A DNA stretch of 64,000 nucleotides from Armatimonadota bacterium (GTDB lineage Bacteria; Armatimonadota; Chthonomonadetes; Chthonomonadales; CAJBBX01), in contig JAPLCQ010000098.1 of the NCBI GenBank assembly GCA_026392115.1, forward strand, positions 57,400 through 121,399, read 5' to 3'. Under the pieces are notes generated by a model. It worked only from the letters and a program-made list of their open reading frames with translations. It ran no database searches and was not told where the DNA came from. Positions within the stretch are counted from its first letter, which is position 1, and every line of letters starts with the position of its first letter. Positions 7,644 to 16,597 of the stretch are shown piece after piece. Both the position numbers and the translations under genes were made by a program.

Positions 7644-8810
7644 ATGCGGTCCAGTCGGAGTCGGCGCGTCTTCGGCGGCTGGATGCCGGCGCTATGCGCG
7701 GCGCTCGCGTGCATGGTCGGCGTCTGCGTCGAGGCCGGCCCAAAGCCGGGGAAGAAGACGCCGGCGGAGCTGCGGTCGGCCCTGCGATCCGTGGCGGCCC
7801 GGATTCACGAGCAGCGGAAGCAGATCACCGTGAAGCGGCGCCAGGAGCGGCGCATCAAGGGCGAGATCGGCGACGTCGAGACGCGGATCGAAACCACCAA
7901 GAGCCGGCTTGGCCAGGTGCGCAGCCGCCTCACGTACCTGCATCGGGAGCACGCCGTGTTGACGGAGCGCATTGGTGCCACCGAGCGGCGCCTGGCCATG
8001 CGGCGGCGCGCGCTGGCGAACCGCGTTCGCGAGAACTACGAGCGCGGCTCCGGGGGCTACGTCCGTGTCCTGCTCTCCTCGCGCAGCCTGAACGACTACA
8101 TGTCCCGTTCGTACTACGTGCAGCGAATCGTCTCCAGCGACGCCGGGCTGATCAAGGCAGTCAAGGCGGATCGCGACCAACTCTCGGCTGACCGCCGGCG
8201 GCTCGAAGCGCAGCAGCGCGAAAAGGAGCGTCTCGGCATCGAGCTGTCCGAGCGCCGCGAGCAGTATGAGAGCGACTGCGGGCGCATGGTCGTGATGCTG
8301 CGCGATGTGCGCTCCTCCCGCGAGGCGTTGGAGGAGACGCTGGACATGCTGGAGCAGTCCTCGCGGGCCATCGAGGCGCGCATCCGGGCCATGATGACCA
8401 CCCCTTCGGGCCGCGCCCGCAGCCTGCGCGCCTGGACTGGCCGCTTCATCCGGCCGGTGCCGGGCGCCATCACCTCGCGCTTCGGGATGCGGTACCATCC
8501 GATCCTCCACAAGACCAAGCTGCATACCGGCGTCGACCTCAGCGCGGCCTCCGGCACGCCGATTCATGCCGCGGCGGGTGGCGTGGTGATCGCCGCCTGC
8601 TACCTGCGCGGCTACGGCAACACGGTGATCATCGACCACGGCGGCGGCGTAACCACGCTCTACGGGCATATGTCGGCATTCAACACGTCCGACGGTCGGG
8701 CCGTCGCCCAGGGCCAGGTGATCGGGCGTGTGGGCAGTACCGGGTTCTCTACGGGGCCGCACCTTCACTTTGAGGTCCGCCACAACGGAACCCCCGTCAA
8801 CCCGTTGTGA
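7644..8810 (+). CDS. EnvC-like M23 (LytM) murein endopeptidase
   Basis: 388 residues. A hydrophobic signal segment (residues about 9-31) is followed by a long coiled coil (residues 40-245) and a C-terminal LytM/M23 domain (residues 265-388). The zinc ligands appear intact: HTGVDLS supplies the first His and Asp, and GPHLHFEVR supplies the HxH pair. E. coli EnvC has a degenerate LytM site and only activates amidases, so this homologue may itself cut peptide cross-links. Its place in the ftsEX operon makes it the likely periplasmic effector. Confidence 0.9.
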   Translation: MRSSRSRRVFGGWMPALCAALACMVGVCVEAGPKPGKKTPAELRSALRSVAARIHEQRKQITVKRRQERRIKGEIGDVETRIETTKSRLGQVRSRLTYLHREHAVLTERIGATERRLAMRRRALANRVRENYERGSGGYVRVLLSSRSLNDYMSRSYYVQRIVSSDAGLIKAVKADRDQLSADRRRLEAQQREKERLGIELSERREQYESDCGRMVVMLRDVRSSREALEETLDMLEQSSRAIEARIRAMMTTPSGRARSLRAWTGRFIRPVPGAITSRFGMRYHPILHKTKLHTGVDLSAASGTPIHAAAGGVVIAACYLRGYGNTVIIDHGGGVTTLYGHMSAFNTSDGRAVAQGQVIGRVGSTGFSTGPHLHFEVRHNGTPVNPL

Positions 8811-9697
8811 GCCTGTCCGGCGCCGAATTGCCTCCGGCCCGAAACGGCATGCACGCCGTGGGCGCCATGCTGGCCTCGGCGGGGCTCTTCGCCGTCATGA
8901 CCGTTGCGGCCAAGATGCTTGCGAACCCACGCTACTGCCGACCGCTTCCTGCGGCAGAGGTGACGCTGATCCGCTTCGCCTTCGGCGTCCTGGTGATGTT
9001 GCCGTTGCTAGGGCGGCGCGAAGTGAACCTCCTGGGCACGGACCGCCTGGGGCTTATCTGGCGAGGCCTCTCAGGCGGCGTGGCGGTGCTGACCTACTTC
9101 ATCGCCATCGAGCATACGACCCTCACCAACGCGGTCCTTCTAAACCTGACCTCCACGGTGTTCGCGCCGATGAACGCGGCCATCTTCCTCCGTGAGAGCC
9201 TGACCCTCAGCGCACTACCTACCTTCGGACTGGCGGCGACAGGTGTGCTCCTCGTGATCCGTCCCGGCCCCGGCGGCAACCACATGGGCGACCTCTACGG
9301 GCTCCTGTCGGGGTTCCTTGCCGGCACGGCCATCACAGCGGTGCGGCGCCTCCGCCGGCACGAGTCGGCGTCCAGCGTCTTCTTCTACTTCTCGCTGGTC
9401 GGTGTTCCGGTATCGGCCATCGCATGCATCGGTCGGCCCCTGGTGTTGCCCGACGCAACCGGCTGGCTCCTCCTCCTCCTGATGGCGTCGGCCAGTGTCG
9501 GCGCGCAGCTGCTGATGACCTACGGCTATCGGTACGTCCGTACATCCGAGGGCGTGCTGCTGATGCTCTCGCAGGTGGCCTACTCGGCGGTGATCGGGGT
9601 GCTGCTCTTCGGCGAGCGGCTCTCGCCGCTCACGCTGGTGGGCGGCGCGTGCATCATGGCGGCCACCGTCTGGTCGGCCCGGGCGGCCTCGCGATGA
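8807..9697 (+). CDS. EamA/DMT-family transporter
   Basis: The 296-residue protein is made of about ten hydrophobic segments in two EamA repeats, each with the family pattern of helices (for example AMLASAGLFAVMTVAAKML at the start of the first and LLLLMASASVGAQLLMTYGY in the second). It is an inner-membrane drug/metabolite-type transporter of unknown substrate. The GTG start overlaps the stop of the peptidase gene (GTGA, 8807-8810), and its own stop overlaps the next start (ATGA), so it is translationally embedded in the run. Confidence 0.87.
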   Translation: MSLSGAELPPARNGMHAVGAMLASAGLFAVMTVAAKMLANPRYCRPLPAAEVTLIRFAFGVLVMLPLLGRREVNLLGTDRLGLIWRGLSGGVAVLTYFIAIEHTTLTNAVLLNLTSTVFAPMNAAIFLRESLTLSALPTFGLAATGVLLVIRPGPGGNHMGDLYGLLSGFLAGTAITAVRRLRRHESASSVFFYFSLVGVPVSAIACIGRPLVLPDATGWLLLLLMASASVGAQLLMTYGYRYVRTSEGVLLMLSQVAYSAVIGVLLFGERLSPLTLVGGACIMAATVWSARAASR

Positions 9698-10620
9698 TCG
9701 GTCTCGACGACGTCATAGATCGATATCTTCAGTCTCTGCGCTCCGTGCGGAGGTCGTCCGAGCACACTGTGACCGCGTACGGCGCCGATCTGGCCGCGTT
9801 CGCGCAGTTCGCGGAGGAGGGCGGCGCTTGTGCCGCCGAGCAGGTGACCCTCGCGCTGGTTCGCTCCTACCTGGCCCGCATGACCGAAGCCGACTATGCA
9901 CCCGCCACCGTGGCGCGGCGCCTTTCTGCGCTGCGATCTCTCTATCGATGGGCCAGACGGCAGGGGCTGTTGAACGCCGACCCCACCCGTTCGCTGCGGT
10001 CGCCCCGGCAACGGCGGCGTCTGCCGGGAGCATTACGGCCCGCCGAGGTCGAGGCGCTGATGGCGGCGCCCGGACCGACACCGGCGGGACTGCGCGATCG
10101 GGCCATCCTCGAACTGCTGTACGGTAGCGGATTGCGGGCTTCAGAACTCGTGGCGCTGGATGTCGGCGATGTGGACAGGGCCGCCCGGGAGGTCCGCGTC
10201 CGGATGGGGAAGGGTGGCAAGCAGCGGATCGCCCTCTTCGGCGAGCCCGCGGCGGACGCGTTGGACCGGTACCTGCACGAAGGGAGGCGGCACCTGGTCC
10301 GCGAGCCCGGCCCCGCGCTCTTCCTGAACAAGCTTGGGGCCCGCCTATCCGACCGCGGGGTACGCCGCCTCTTCGACCGCTACGCAGCGGCGGCGGGCGA
10401 ACGTCTGAAGGCGACGCCCCACACGCTGCGCCATACTTTTGCCACGCATCTGCTGGCGAACGGCGCCGACCTGCGGTCGGTGCAGCAACTGCTCGGGCAC
10501 GCCGGCATAGGCACGACGCAGATATACACGCACCTGACGGTAGACCACCTGAGAGCCGAACATGATCGAGCGCACCCGCTGGCGAATGGTGACGGGGCGG
10601 CGGACGATGAGGGGAGCTAG
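9694..10620 (+). CDS. Tyrosine recombinase XerC/XerD
   Basis: 308 residues with an N-terminal SAM-like core-binding domain (1-90) and a C-terminal catalytic domain. All catalytic residues are visible: Arg in YGSGLRASEL, Lys in MGKGGKQR, HTLRHTF (His-x-x-Arg), His in LLGHAGI and Tyr in TTQIYTHL. It probably resolves chromosome dimers at dif. Xer and HslV lie together in the Firmicutes xerC/codV-hslV order, which favours the XerC assignment, but C and D cannot be separated here. ATG at 9694 is chosen because it overlaps the EamA stop; a longer frame upstream only antisenses the transporter codons. Confidence 0.92.
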   Translation: MIGLDDVIDRYLQSLRSVRRSSEHTVTAYGADLAAFAQFAEEGGACAAEQVTLALVRSYLARMTEADYAPATVARRLSALRSLYRWARRQGLLNADPTRSLRSPRQRRRLPGALRPAEVEALMAAPGPTPAGLRDRAILELLYGSGLRASELVALDVGDVDRAAREVRVRMGKGGKQRIALFGEPAADALDRYLHEGRRHLVREPGPALFLNKLGARLSDRGVRRLFDRYAAAAGERLKATPHTLRHTFATHLLANGADLRSVQQLLGHAGIGTTQIYTHLTVDHLRAEHDRAHPLANGDGAADDEGS

Positions 10621-11160
10621 ATGAAACACGAGATACGCTCGACGACGGTGCTGGCGATGATCCGCGACGGCCGGCTGGCGATGGCCGCCGACGGTCAGGT
10701 CACTATGGACAGCATGGTCGTGAAACACACGGCGCGCAAGATACGCCGCATGTACCATGGCAAGGTGCTGACCGGCTTCGCGGGCTCCGTGGCGGACGCC
10801 CAGGCCCTGGCCGACCGGTTCGAGGCCAAGCTGGAGGGTGTGGGAGGCAACCTGACGCGCGGCGCCATAGAGTTTGCCAAGGAGTGGCGCATGGACCGCA
10901 TGCTTCGGCGGCTGGAGGCGCTCATGCTCGTGGCCGACACGGGAAAGCTCTACCTGATCTCCGGTGACGGCAATGTGCTGGAACCCGACGACAACGTGGC
11001 AGCCATCGGTTCGGGCGGGCCCTACGCGCTGGCGGCGGCCAAGGCGCTCCTGCGGAACACCGAGATCGACGCCGCTTCCATAGTGGAGCAGGCCATGCGG
11101 GTGGCGGCCGAGGTCTGCATCTACACCAACGACAAGGTCACCATCGAGCAACTGCCGTAG
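10621..11160 (+). CDS. hslV: ATP-dependent protease subunit HslV
   Basis: The 179-residue protein is a proteasome-beta-type peptidase. The catalytic nucleophile is probably Thr8 in STTVLAMIRDG, so a seven-residue propeptide would be removed; DGQVTMDSMVVKHTARKIRR (residues 22-41) is the conserved follow-on. HslV forms a double hexamer capped by the unfoldase HslU. The gene starts directly after the Xer stop, but hslU is not next to it: the following gene is convergent rsgA. Confidence 0.94.
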   Translation: MKHEIRSTTVLAMIRDGRLAMAADGQVTMDSMVVKHTARKIRRMYHGKVLTGFAGSVADAQALADRFEAKLEGVGGNLTRGAIEFAKEWRMDRMLRRLEALMLVADTGKLYLISGDGNVLEPDDNVAAIGSGGPYALAAAKALLRNTEIDAASIVEQAMRVAAEVCIYTNDKVTIEQLP

Positions 11161-12129
11161 TCAGCGCTTTTCGGCTACCTCCGCCTCGGCCGAGAGGATG
11201 AGGTAGCTCTGGTGCCGTCTGGCTGAGATGATGCCGGCCCCAACAGCGTCCTTTACCGCGCAGTTGGGCTCGGACTTGTGGCGGCAGTCGTCGAACTTGC
11301 ATCGTGCCTCCAGCGTGTGGAACTCGGGGAAGGCATCCGCGATCTCCTCGGGCGCCGCATCGAGGATGTCCAACTGCCGAAGGCCGGGAGTGTCCGCCAC
11401 CCAGCCGCCTGTACGCAGGGGAATGAGGTGCGCCGCCGTCGTGGTGTGCCGACCCTTGTGCGACAGCACGCCCACCTCGGCGGTTCGCAGGTCCAGCCCC
11501 GGCTGCACCCTGTTGAGCAGGCTGGACTTGCCCACCCCGGAAGGTCCCACAACGGCCGATACACGTCCCTGCATCGTGCGGCAGAGCGTCTCCAAGCCGA
11601 GATCCAGCTTGGCGCTGGTCGCGATCACCCGGTAGCCGGCCTTGGCGTGCTCGGAGAAGAGTTCGGCGACCGCGTCGCCGCCCACCAGGTCGGCCTTGTT
11701 GGCGATGATGATCGGCGTGAAGCCCTCGACCTCGCCGGCGACGAGGAACCGGTCGAGCTTCCAGAGGTCGGGCTTCGGGTCGGCGCATGAGAAGACGACG
11801 AGTACCTGGTCGATATTGCAGACCAGCACCTGCTCGCGTCCCCGGAACCCGGCACGGCAGAAGCGCGTGGTGCGCGGCAGCACCTCCTCGATGACGCCTG
11901 CGCCATGGCGCGTCTCGGTGAACCGAACGCGGTCGCCCACAGCCACGATGTCTTCTCGGAAGATCGTTCGCGCCCGGATGACGCGCCGGACCTGGAGGTT
12001 GGTGGCGTACTCAAACGTCTTGCGCAGGTTGCCGCGCAAGCAGCACCGGACCGTCTGGCCGTCGCTGTGGACGGTGTAGGCGCCGCTGATGGCGCGGAGG
12101 ATGATGCCGTCTCTGGTGTTCGGCTGCAT
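11161..12129 (-). CDS. rsgA: Small ribosomal subunit GTPase RsgA
   Basis: 322 residues: an N-terminal OB fold (1-95), a circularly permuted GTPase domain with motif order NKAD, then GPSGVGKSS (P-loop), then DTPG, and a C-terminal zinc knuckle (CKFDDCRHKSEPNCAV). RsgA checks late 30S maturation. Open sequence extends to 12174, but ATG at 12129 (MQPNTRDG) gives the usual N-terminal length. It begins at the base after the convergent hslV stop. Confidence 0.93.
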   Translation of the reverse strand: MQPNTRDGIILRAISGAYTVHSDGQTVRCCLRGNLRKTFEYATNLQVRRVIRARTIFREDIVAVGDRVRFTETRHGAGVIEEVLPRTTRFCRAGFRGREQVLVCNIDQVLVVFSCADPKPDLWKLDRFLVAGEVEGFTPIIIANKADLVGGDAVAELFSEHAKAGYRVIATSAKLDLGLETLCRTMQGRVSAVVGPSGVGKSSLLNRVQPGLDLRTAEVGVLSHKGRHTTTAAHLIPLRTGGWVADTPGLRQLDILDAAPEEIADAFPEFHTLEARCKFDDCRHKSEPNCAVKDAVGAGIISARRHQSYLILSAEAEVAEKR

Positions 12130-12228
12130 GGTGTGTGCCGGTCCCGTCTGGACCCGAAGACGAGCCCGGCCCACACTATTCGCCTAAGGTGCGTCCGACT
12201 CCTTCAATGTGCCGGGCTCTGCAGCCCG

Positions 12229-12711
12229 TCAGTCGCTGCCCCGGCGAGCGCTCAGGATCGGTCCGCCCATCTCTCGCACGGTGATGCGCGCGTGATCGGC
12301 ATCCTGCGCGTCCGGGCAGACGATCCGGAACGAGCCCGTGCCGCCCGGCGCCAGGCTCGGAGGCTTCACAACAACCGAGGCCTGGCCCAGCGAGCCCTCG
12401 CTAGGGCTCAGCAACTGCACGGCGGCTTCAGTCGACGGCACATGCCGTCCTGAGGTGTTGCGCACCGCGCCCGTGACGATGGCGAAGCCGGACTTCCGCT
12501 CCACCGATACGGTTGAGACCTCCACCGTGTCGGTGAGGGAGGCAGTTCCCTCGAGTTCCACGGGGATATCGATCTGGGACCGCCTGGCTGGACGAGCCAG
12601 CGTGGCGGCCAGGGCAAGGGTCGTCAGGCAGAGCAGGATCGCCGGCACGCGGCGCATCGCGCGGTCGGTGTGGGCGGACCAGCGATGTGCACTCATTACG
12701 TAGACGCTCAT
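12229..12711 (-). CDS. Secreted protein of unknown function
   Basis: 160 residues with a hydrophobic signal segment (RVPAILLCLTTLALAATLA, residues 20-38) and a predicted beta-rich domain (50-150) that contains a pattern resembling FxLYD-type modules (SGFAIVTGAVRNTSGRHVPS). No enzyme motif is visible. ATG at 12711 has GGAG six bases upstream; ATG at 12657 would give a more standard signal peptide but has no ribosome-binding site. It is divergent from the methyltransferase gene. Confidence 0.5.
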   Translation of the reverse strand: MSVYVMSAHRWSAHTDRAMRRVPAILLCLTTLALAATLARPARRSQIDIPVELEGTASLTDTVEVSTVSVERKSGFAIVTGAVRNTSGRHVPSTEAAVQLLSPSEGSLGQASVVVKPPSLAPGGTGSFRIVCPDAQDADHARITVREMGGPILSARRGSD

Positions 12712-12937
12712 CGGTTACTCCATTGCTGCTAAGAGAGGCCACCCAAGGTGGGCGCCCTCAATCGTTGTACGCGCTGCTGCCCACAAACGTTCCAGATGTC
12801 TACGTGAATAGTGTACGTCTGAGCAGGTGTCTTTGTCAACCCCTGTCTGTCCCGCTCGTCCTCCGGGGCGCAGGTATACTGTGCTACTCCGGTACCCTCC
12901 GCGAAACCGGAAAGCGAGCGACCGAAAAGGGCGGCGA
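12712..12937. promoter_or_regulatory. Divergent intergenic region before methyltransferase/MTHFR gene
   Basis: 226 bases separate two divergent genes. On the plus strand TATACT (12875-12880, preceded by GG) is a good -10 box, about 58 bases before the ATG at 12938; no matching -35 box is seen at 17 bases. I looked for a SAM or cobalamin riboswitch, which would suit this gene, and did not find a convincing conserved core. Confidence 0.35.
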
Positions 12938-14791
12938 ATGACGATCACTTCCGATGATCTGCGGCAACGGCTGGCTGAAGGAGTTCTGGTGGCCGACGGC
13001 GCCATGGGCACCGTGCTCAGCACGAAGGACCTGCCGCTGCCCTACGAGCGGGCCAACCTCTGGCAGCCAGACCTCGTACGGTCGGTCCATGAACTCTATG
13101 TGGCCGCCGGCGCTCAGATCATCGAGGCCAACACCTTCGGCGCCAATGCGGTGAAGCTCTCTCAGTACGCCCTGGAGCATCAGGCGACGGCCATCAACAC
13201 GGGCGCCGTTCGCGTGGCCAGACAGGCCGCCGGTCACGGCGTGCTGGTTGCGGGAGCCATGGGGCCGTGCGGCAAGGCGCTGGCGCCTCTCGGGGCCGTA
13301 GAGCAGAACCTTGCCCGGGCAGCATTCCTGGAGCAGGCCACAGCCCTACTGGACGCTGGCGTGGATGTCATTATGCTGGAGACGTTCAACGACATCGACG
13401 AGCTCCAGATGGCGTTCGACATCGTCCGCTCGCTCGATGCCGACGTACCCGTGATCGCCCAGAAGGTTTTCATTGAGGATGGCGACACCATCAGGTCGGG
13501 CCTGCCGGCCAGGGTCGCATCGGCGGTGGGGGGTTGGAGGGGTGTCGTGGCTGTCGGCGCCAACTGCGCCATCGGTCCGCAGCGTATGGCTGAGGTGGTC
13601 CAGGCCATGGCCGACGCTACGGGCTGCGCCATCTCGGCCATGCCTACGCCCGGACTTCCGCAGCGCGTGGGTTCGACCATCCGATATGCCGTCACGCCGG
13701 CCTACTTCGGCGCGGCCGCACGCGCCCTCGTCCAGTCGGGCGCCTCCATCATCGGCGGCTGTTGCGGCACCGGCCCGGACCATATCGCCGAGGTCGCCCG
13801 CGCGATGGAGGGAGTACGCCCGGTCAGCCGCGTGCACCGATCGACGGCGGCGCCCGCGGTGACGGTGCTGGAGCCGACCTCGACCACGCCCATGGTGGAC
13901 GAGCGCTCACCGATCGGACAGATTGCGGCAACCGGCTACCTGAAGGCGGTGGAACTGGACGTTCCACGCGGCCTCGACATGACCAAGGTGCTTGAGGGCG
14001 CCCAGGCCATGAAGAGCGTGGGCGTCAACGTGGTGGACATCTCCGACGGCGCACGGGCCCGGCTGCGGATGAACGTGGTCTGTGTGGCGCATCTGGTCCA
14101 GCAGCACGCCGGCGTCGAGGTGATGATGCACTTCGCCTGCCGCGACCGCAATCTGCTGGCGGTGCAGGCCGACCTGCTGGGCGCCTACGCCCTCGGCATC
14201 CGGAACATACTGGCCGTCACCGGCGACCCGGCCATGATCGGCGACTACCCGGCTGCCACGTCGGTCTACGACGTGGACAGCGTGGGCCTCATCCGCATTC
14301 TGCGCCGGTTCAACGAGGGGATCGACCTGGCCGGCAACAGCATCGGCCGCGCCACGGCGTTCACCATCGCGGCGGCCTTCGATCCGCTGGCGCCCGATCC
14401 CGTCAAGGAGCGCGAGCGTCTGGCTCGCAAGGCCGATGAGGGCGCGCACCTGCTCTACACGCAGCCCATCTTCGTCCGCAAGGCGCTGGACGAGGCCGTA
14501 GAGGCTGCGGCGCGCCATCGATTGCCGCTCATCTTCGGCCTGCTGCCCCTGCGAAGTTCGCGGCACTCGGAGTTCATGCACAACGAAGTGCCGGGCATCG
14601 TCATCGCGGACGAGATTCGCACGCGCATCGCCGGCATGACCGACGAGGACGCCCGTCAGTACGGCTTGGATGTCGCTCGGCAGTTCCTGCTGGACGCCCG
14701 CCCGATCACGCAGGGGGTCTACCTCATGCCGCCGTTCGGCAACCACAAGGTCGCCGAGTCGGTGCTCAAGGTCCTCGACCACCCAGGCTGA
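12938..14791 (+). CDS. Bifunctional homocysteine S-methyltransferase / methylenetetrahydrofolate reductase
   Basis: The 617-residue protein is a fusion of the YitJ type. Residues 1-300 are a homocysteine methyltransferase with the zinc-binding pattern (GANCAIGP and GGCCGTGPDH, three Cys ligands). Residues 335-617 are a MetF-like methylenetetrahydrofolate reductase TIM barrel (YLKAVELDVPRGLDMTKVLE; AYALGIRNILAVTGDP). Together they link one-carbon folate supply to methionine synthesis in the cytosol. The frame extends upstream, but ATG at 12938 starts the conserved sequence. Confidence 0.92.
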   Translation: MTITSDDLRQRLAEGVLVADGAMGTVLSTKDLPLPYERANLWQPDLVRSVHELYVAAGAQIIEANTFGANAVKLSQYALEHQATAINTGAVRVARQAAGHGVLVAGAMGPCGKALAPLGAVEQNLARAAFLEQATALLDAGVDVIMLETFNDIDELQMAFDIVRSLDADVPVIAQKVFIEDGDTIRSGLPARVASAVGGWRGVVAVGANCAIGPQRMAEVVQAMADATGCAISAMPTPGLPQRVGSTIRYAVTPAYFGAAARALVQSGASIIGGCCGTGPDHIAEVARAMEGVRPVSRVHRSTAAPAVTVLEPTSTTPMVDERSPIGQIAATGYLKAVELDVPRGLDMTKVLEGAQAMKSVGVNVVDISDGARARLRMNVVCVAHLVQQHAGVEVMMHFACRDRNLLAVQADLLGAYALGIRNILAVTGDPAMIGDYPAATSVYDVDSVGLIRILRRFNEGIDLAGNSIGRATAFTIAAAFDPLAPDPVKERERLARKADEGAHLLYTQPIFVRKALDEAVEAAARHRLPLIFGLLPLRSSRHSEFMHNEVPGIVIADEIRTRIAGMTDEDARQYGLDVARQFLLDARPITQGVYLMPPFGNHKVAESVLKVLDHPG

Positions 14792-14874
14792 CCCGGGCGC
14801 GGTCGCCGCGCACCCCACGTCCCGCCCACCCCTCGCGGCGCCGATCGCCGCTTCCGCTACCGGAGACATCAGAA

Positions 14875-16314
14875 ATGCCCAAGGACAACATCACGCCGCG
14901 CGGCGACAACTACTCCCAGTGGTACCTCGATATCGTCTCTCAGGCCGACCTGGCCGAGAGTTCCGAGGTCCGTGGCTGCATGGTGATCAAACCACTGGGC
15001 TACGCCATCTGGGAGAACATCCAGAGCGGCCTTGATCGACGCATCAAGGCCACGGGCCACTCCAACGCCTATTTCCCGCTCTTCATCCCAATGAGTCTGC
15101 TGCAGCGCGAGGCGCAGCACGTGGAGGGCTTTGCGCCCGAGGTCGCGGTGGTGACGCACGGTGGCGGAGAGCCGCTGGCTGAGCCGCTGGCCGTCCGTCC
15201 CACATCCGAGGCCATCATCGGCTGCAGCTTCGCCAAGTGGGTCCACTCATGGCGCGACCTGCCGCTGCTGATCAACCAGTGGGCCAACGTGGTCCGCTGG
15301 GAGATGCGCACTCGCCCCTTCCTGCGCACCACGGAGTTCCTCTGGCAGGAGGGGCATACCGCGCACGCCACCGAGGCCGAGGCCGAGGAGGAGACGCTGA
15401 AGATTCTCAATGAGGTCTACGCCGACTTCTCCGAGCGTGAGATGGCCGTGCCTGTGCTGCGTGGCCGCAAGACGGACCGCGAGAAGTTTGCAGGCGCACT
15501 CCGGACCTACGCCATCGAGGCCATGATGCAGGATGGCCGCGCCCTGCAGGCAGGGACCTCGCACAACCTCGGCCAGAACTTCGCACGCGCGTTCGGCATC
15601 AAGTACCAGACGGTCGATAACCTCGAGGAGTACGCCTGGACCACCTCCTGGGGTGTCTCGACCCGTCTGGTGGGCGCGCTCATCATGGCCCACTCGGATG
15701 ACGAGGGCCTCGTCTGCCCGCCGCGCCTCGCGCCGATCCAGGTGGTGGTGGTGCCCATCTACAAGGGCGAGGCCGAGCGCGCCACTGTGCTGGAGGCAGT
15801 CGACCGCGTGGTCGCCTCGTGGGGCGGACGGTTCCGCGTGAAGGTCGATGACCGCGACCAGATGACCCCCGGCTTCAAGTTCAACGAGTGGGAGGTCAAA
15901 GGCGTGCCGGTCCGCGTCGAGGTCGGCCCGCGCGACGTGGCAAAGGGCACGGCGGCTGTGGCGCGCCGCGACAAGCCGGGTAGGGAAGGTAAGCAGTTCG
16001 TTGGTCAGGATGTGCTGGCCGACCACATCGCGGCCCTACTGGAGGAAATCCACAACTCCATGTTCGAGCGCGCCGTGCGGTTCCGTGATGACCACACAGT
16101 GGACGTGGCCGACTATGGCGAACTCGTGGAGGCGGTGAAGACCGGCTTCGCGCGGGCGCCCTGGGCTGGGACCGGCGCCGACGAGGAGAGGATTCAGAAC
16201 GAGACCAAGGCCACGATCCGCGTGATCCCCTTCGATCAGCCCGGCAAGGCTGGGCGGTGCGTGGCGACGGGGGCGGAGACGGACCAGGTGGCGATCTTCG
16301 GCCGCTCCTACTGA
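14875..16314 (+). CDS. proS: Prolyl-tRNA synthetase, archaeal/eukaryotic-like type
   Basis: 479 residues, the short class II ProRS without the editing (INS) domain typical of the E. coli enzyme. Seen in order: motif 2 region [20 protein letters not shown] (residues 141-160), Pro-binding [14 protein letters not shown], motif 3 region [20 protein letters not shown], the anticodon-binding domain (from residue about 285), and the extra C-terminal domain. The C-terminal zinc site looks degenerate: [10 protein letters not shown] keeps one Cys where zinc-binding members have more. Its stop overlaps convergent ylxR. Confidence 0.94.
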   Translation: MPKDNITPRGDNYSQWYLDIVSQADLAESSEVRGCMVIKPLGYAIWENIQSGLDRRIKATGHSNAYFPLFIPMSLLQREAQHVEGFAPEVAVVTHGGGEPLAEPLAVRPTSEAIIGCSFAKWVHSWRDLPLLINQWANVVRWEMRTRPFLRTTEFLWQEGHTAHATEAEAEEETLKILNEVYADFSEREMAVPVLRGRKTDREKFAGALRTYAIEAMMQDGRALQAGTSHNLGQNFARAFGIKYQTVDNLEEYAWTTSWGVSTRLVGALIMAHSDDEGLVCPPRLAPIQVVVVPIYKGEAERATVLEAVDRVVASWGGRFRVKVDDRDQMTPGFKFNEWEVKGVPVRVEVGPRDVAKGTAAVARRDKPGREGKQFVGQDVLADHIAALLEEIHNSMFERAVRFRDDHTVDVADYGELVEAVKTGFARAPWAGTGADEERIQNETKATIRVIPFDQPGKAGRCVATGAETDQVAIFGRSY

Positions 16315-16586
16315 CCCTCGGGCGGCGAGACGCGGGAGAGCAGGGCGTCGAAGACCTCGGCGCCCACTGTCGCCTTCAGGCTTCGGTCCAGGCGCTTCTG
16401 CTTGCGGGCCAGTTCAATACAAGCGGCCGCGGCGCACACATAGGCGCCGCGGCCGTTTGCTTTGCCGGTCGCATCGAAAGCCGTGCCCATTTCGGCCGTG
16501 CGCACCACCCGCAGCAGGCCCCGCTTGTCGCCGGGAGTGCGGCAGACCACGCAGGTCCGAATGGGCACGTGCGGCGGGCGGCGCAT
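16308..16586 (-). CDS. ylxR: YlxR/RnpM family RNA-binding protein
   Basis: 92 residues with the YlxR pattern: [20 protein letters not shown] (residues 10-29) and GRGAYVC (residues 46-52). The family binds RNA and in Bacillus YlxR has been linked to RNase P modulation. It follows nusA by 11 bases on the same strand, the classic nusA-ylxR order; infB is not next, because convergent proS ends inside its 3' end (seven-base overlap). Confidence 0.9.
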   Translation of the reverse strand: MRRPPHVPIRTCVVCRTPGDKRGLLRVVRTAEMGTAFDATGKANGRGAYVCAAAACIELARKQKRLDRSLKATVGAEVFDALLSRVSPPEGQ

Positions 16587-16597
16587 GGGCTCTTGCC

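Noticed and set aside
12712..12937. SAM or cobalamin riboswitch before the methionine-synthesis fusion gene
   Set aside because: The expected conserved core and stem pattern could not be found by eye; a covariance-model search would settle it.
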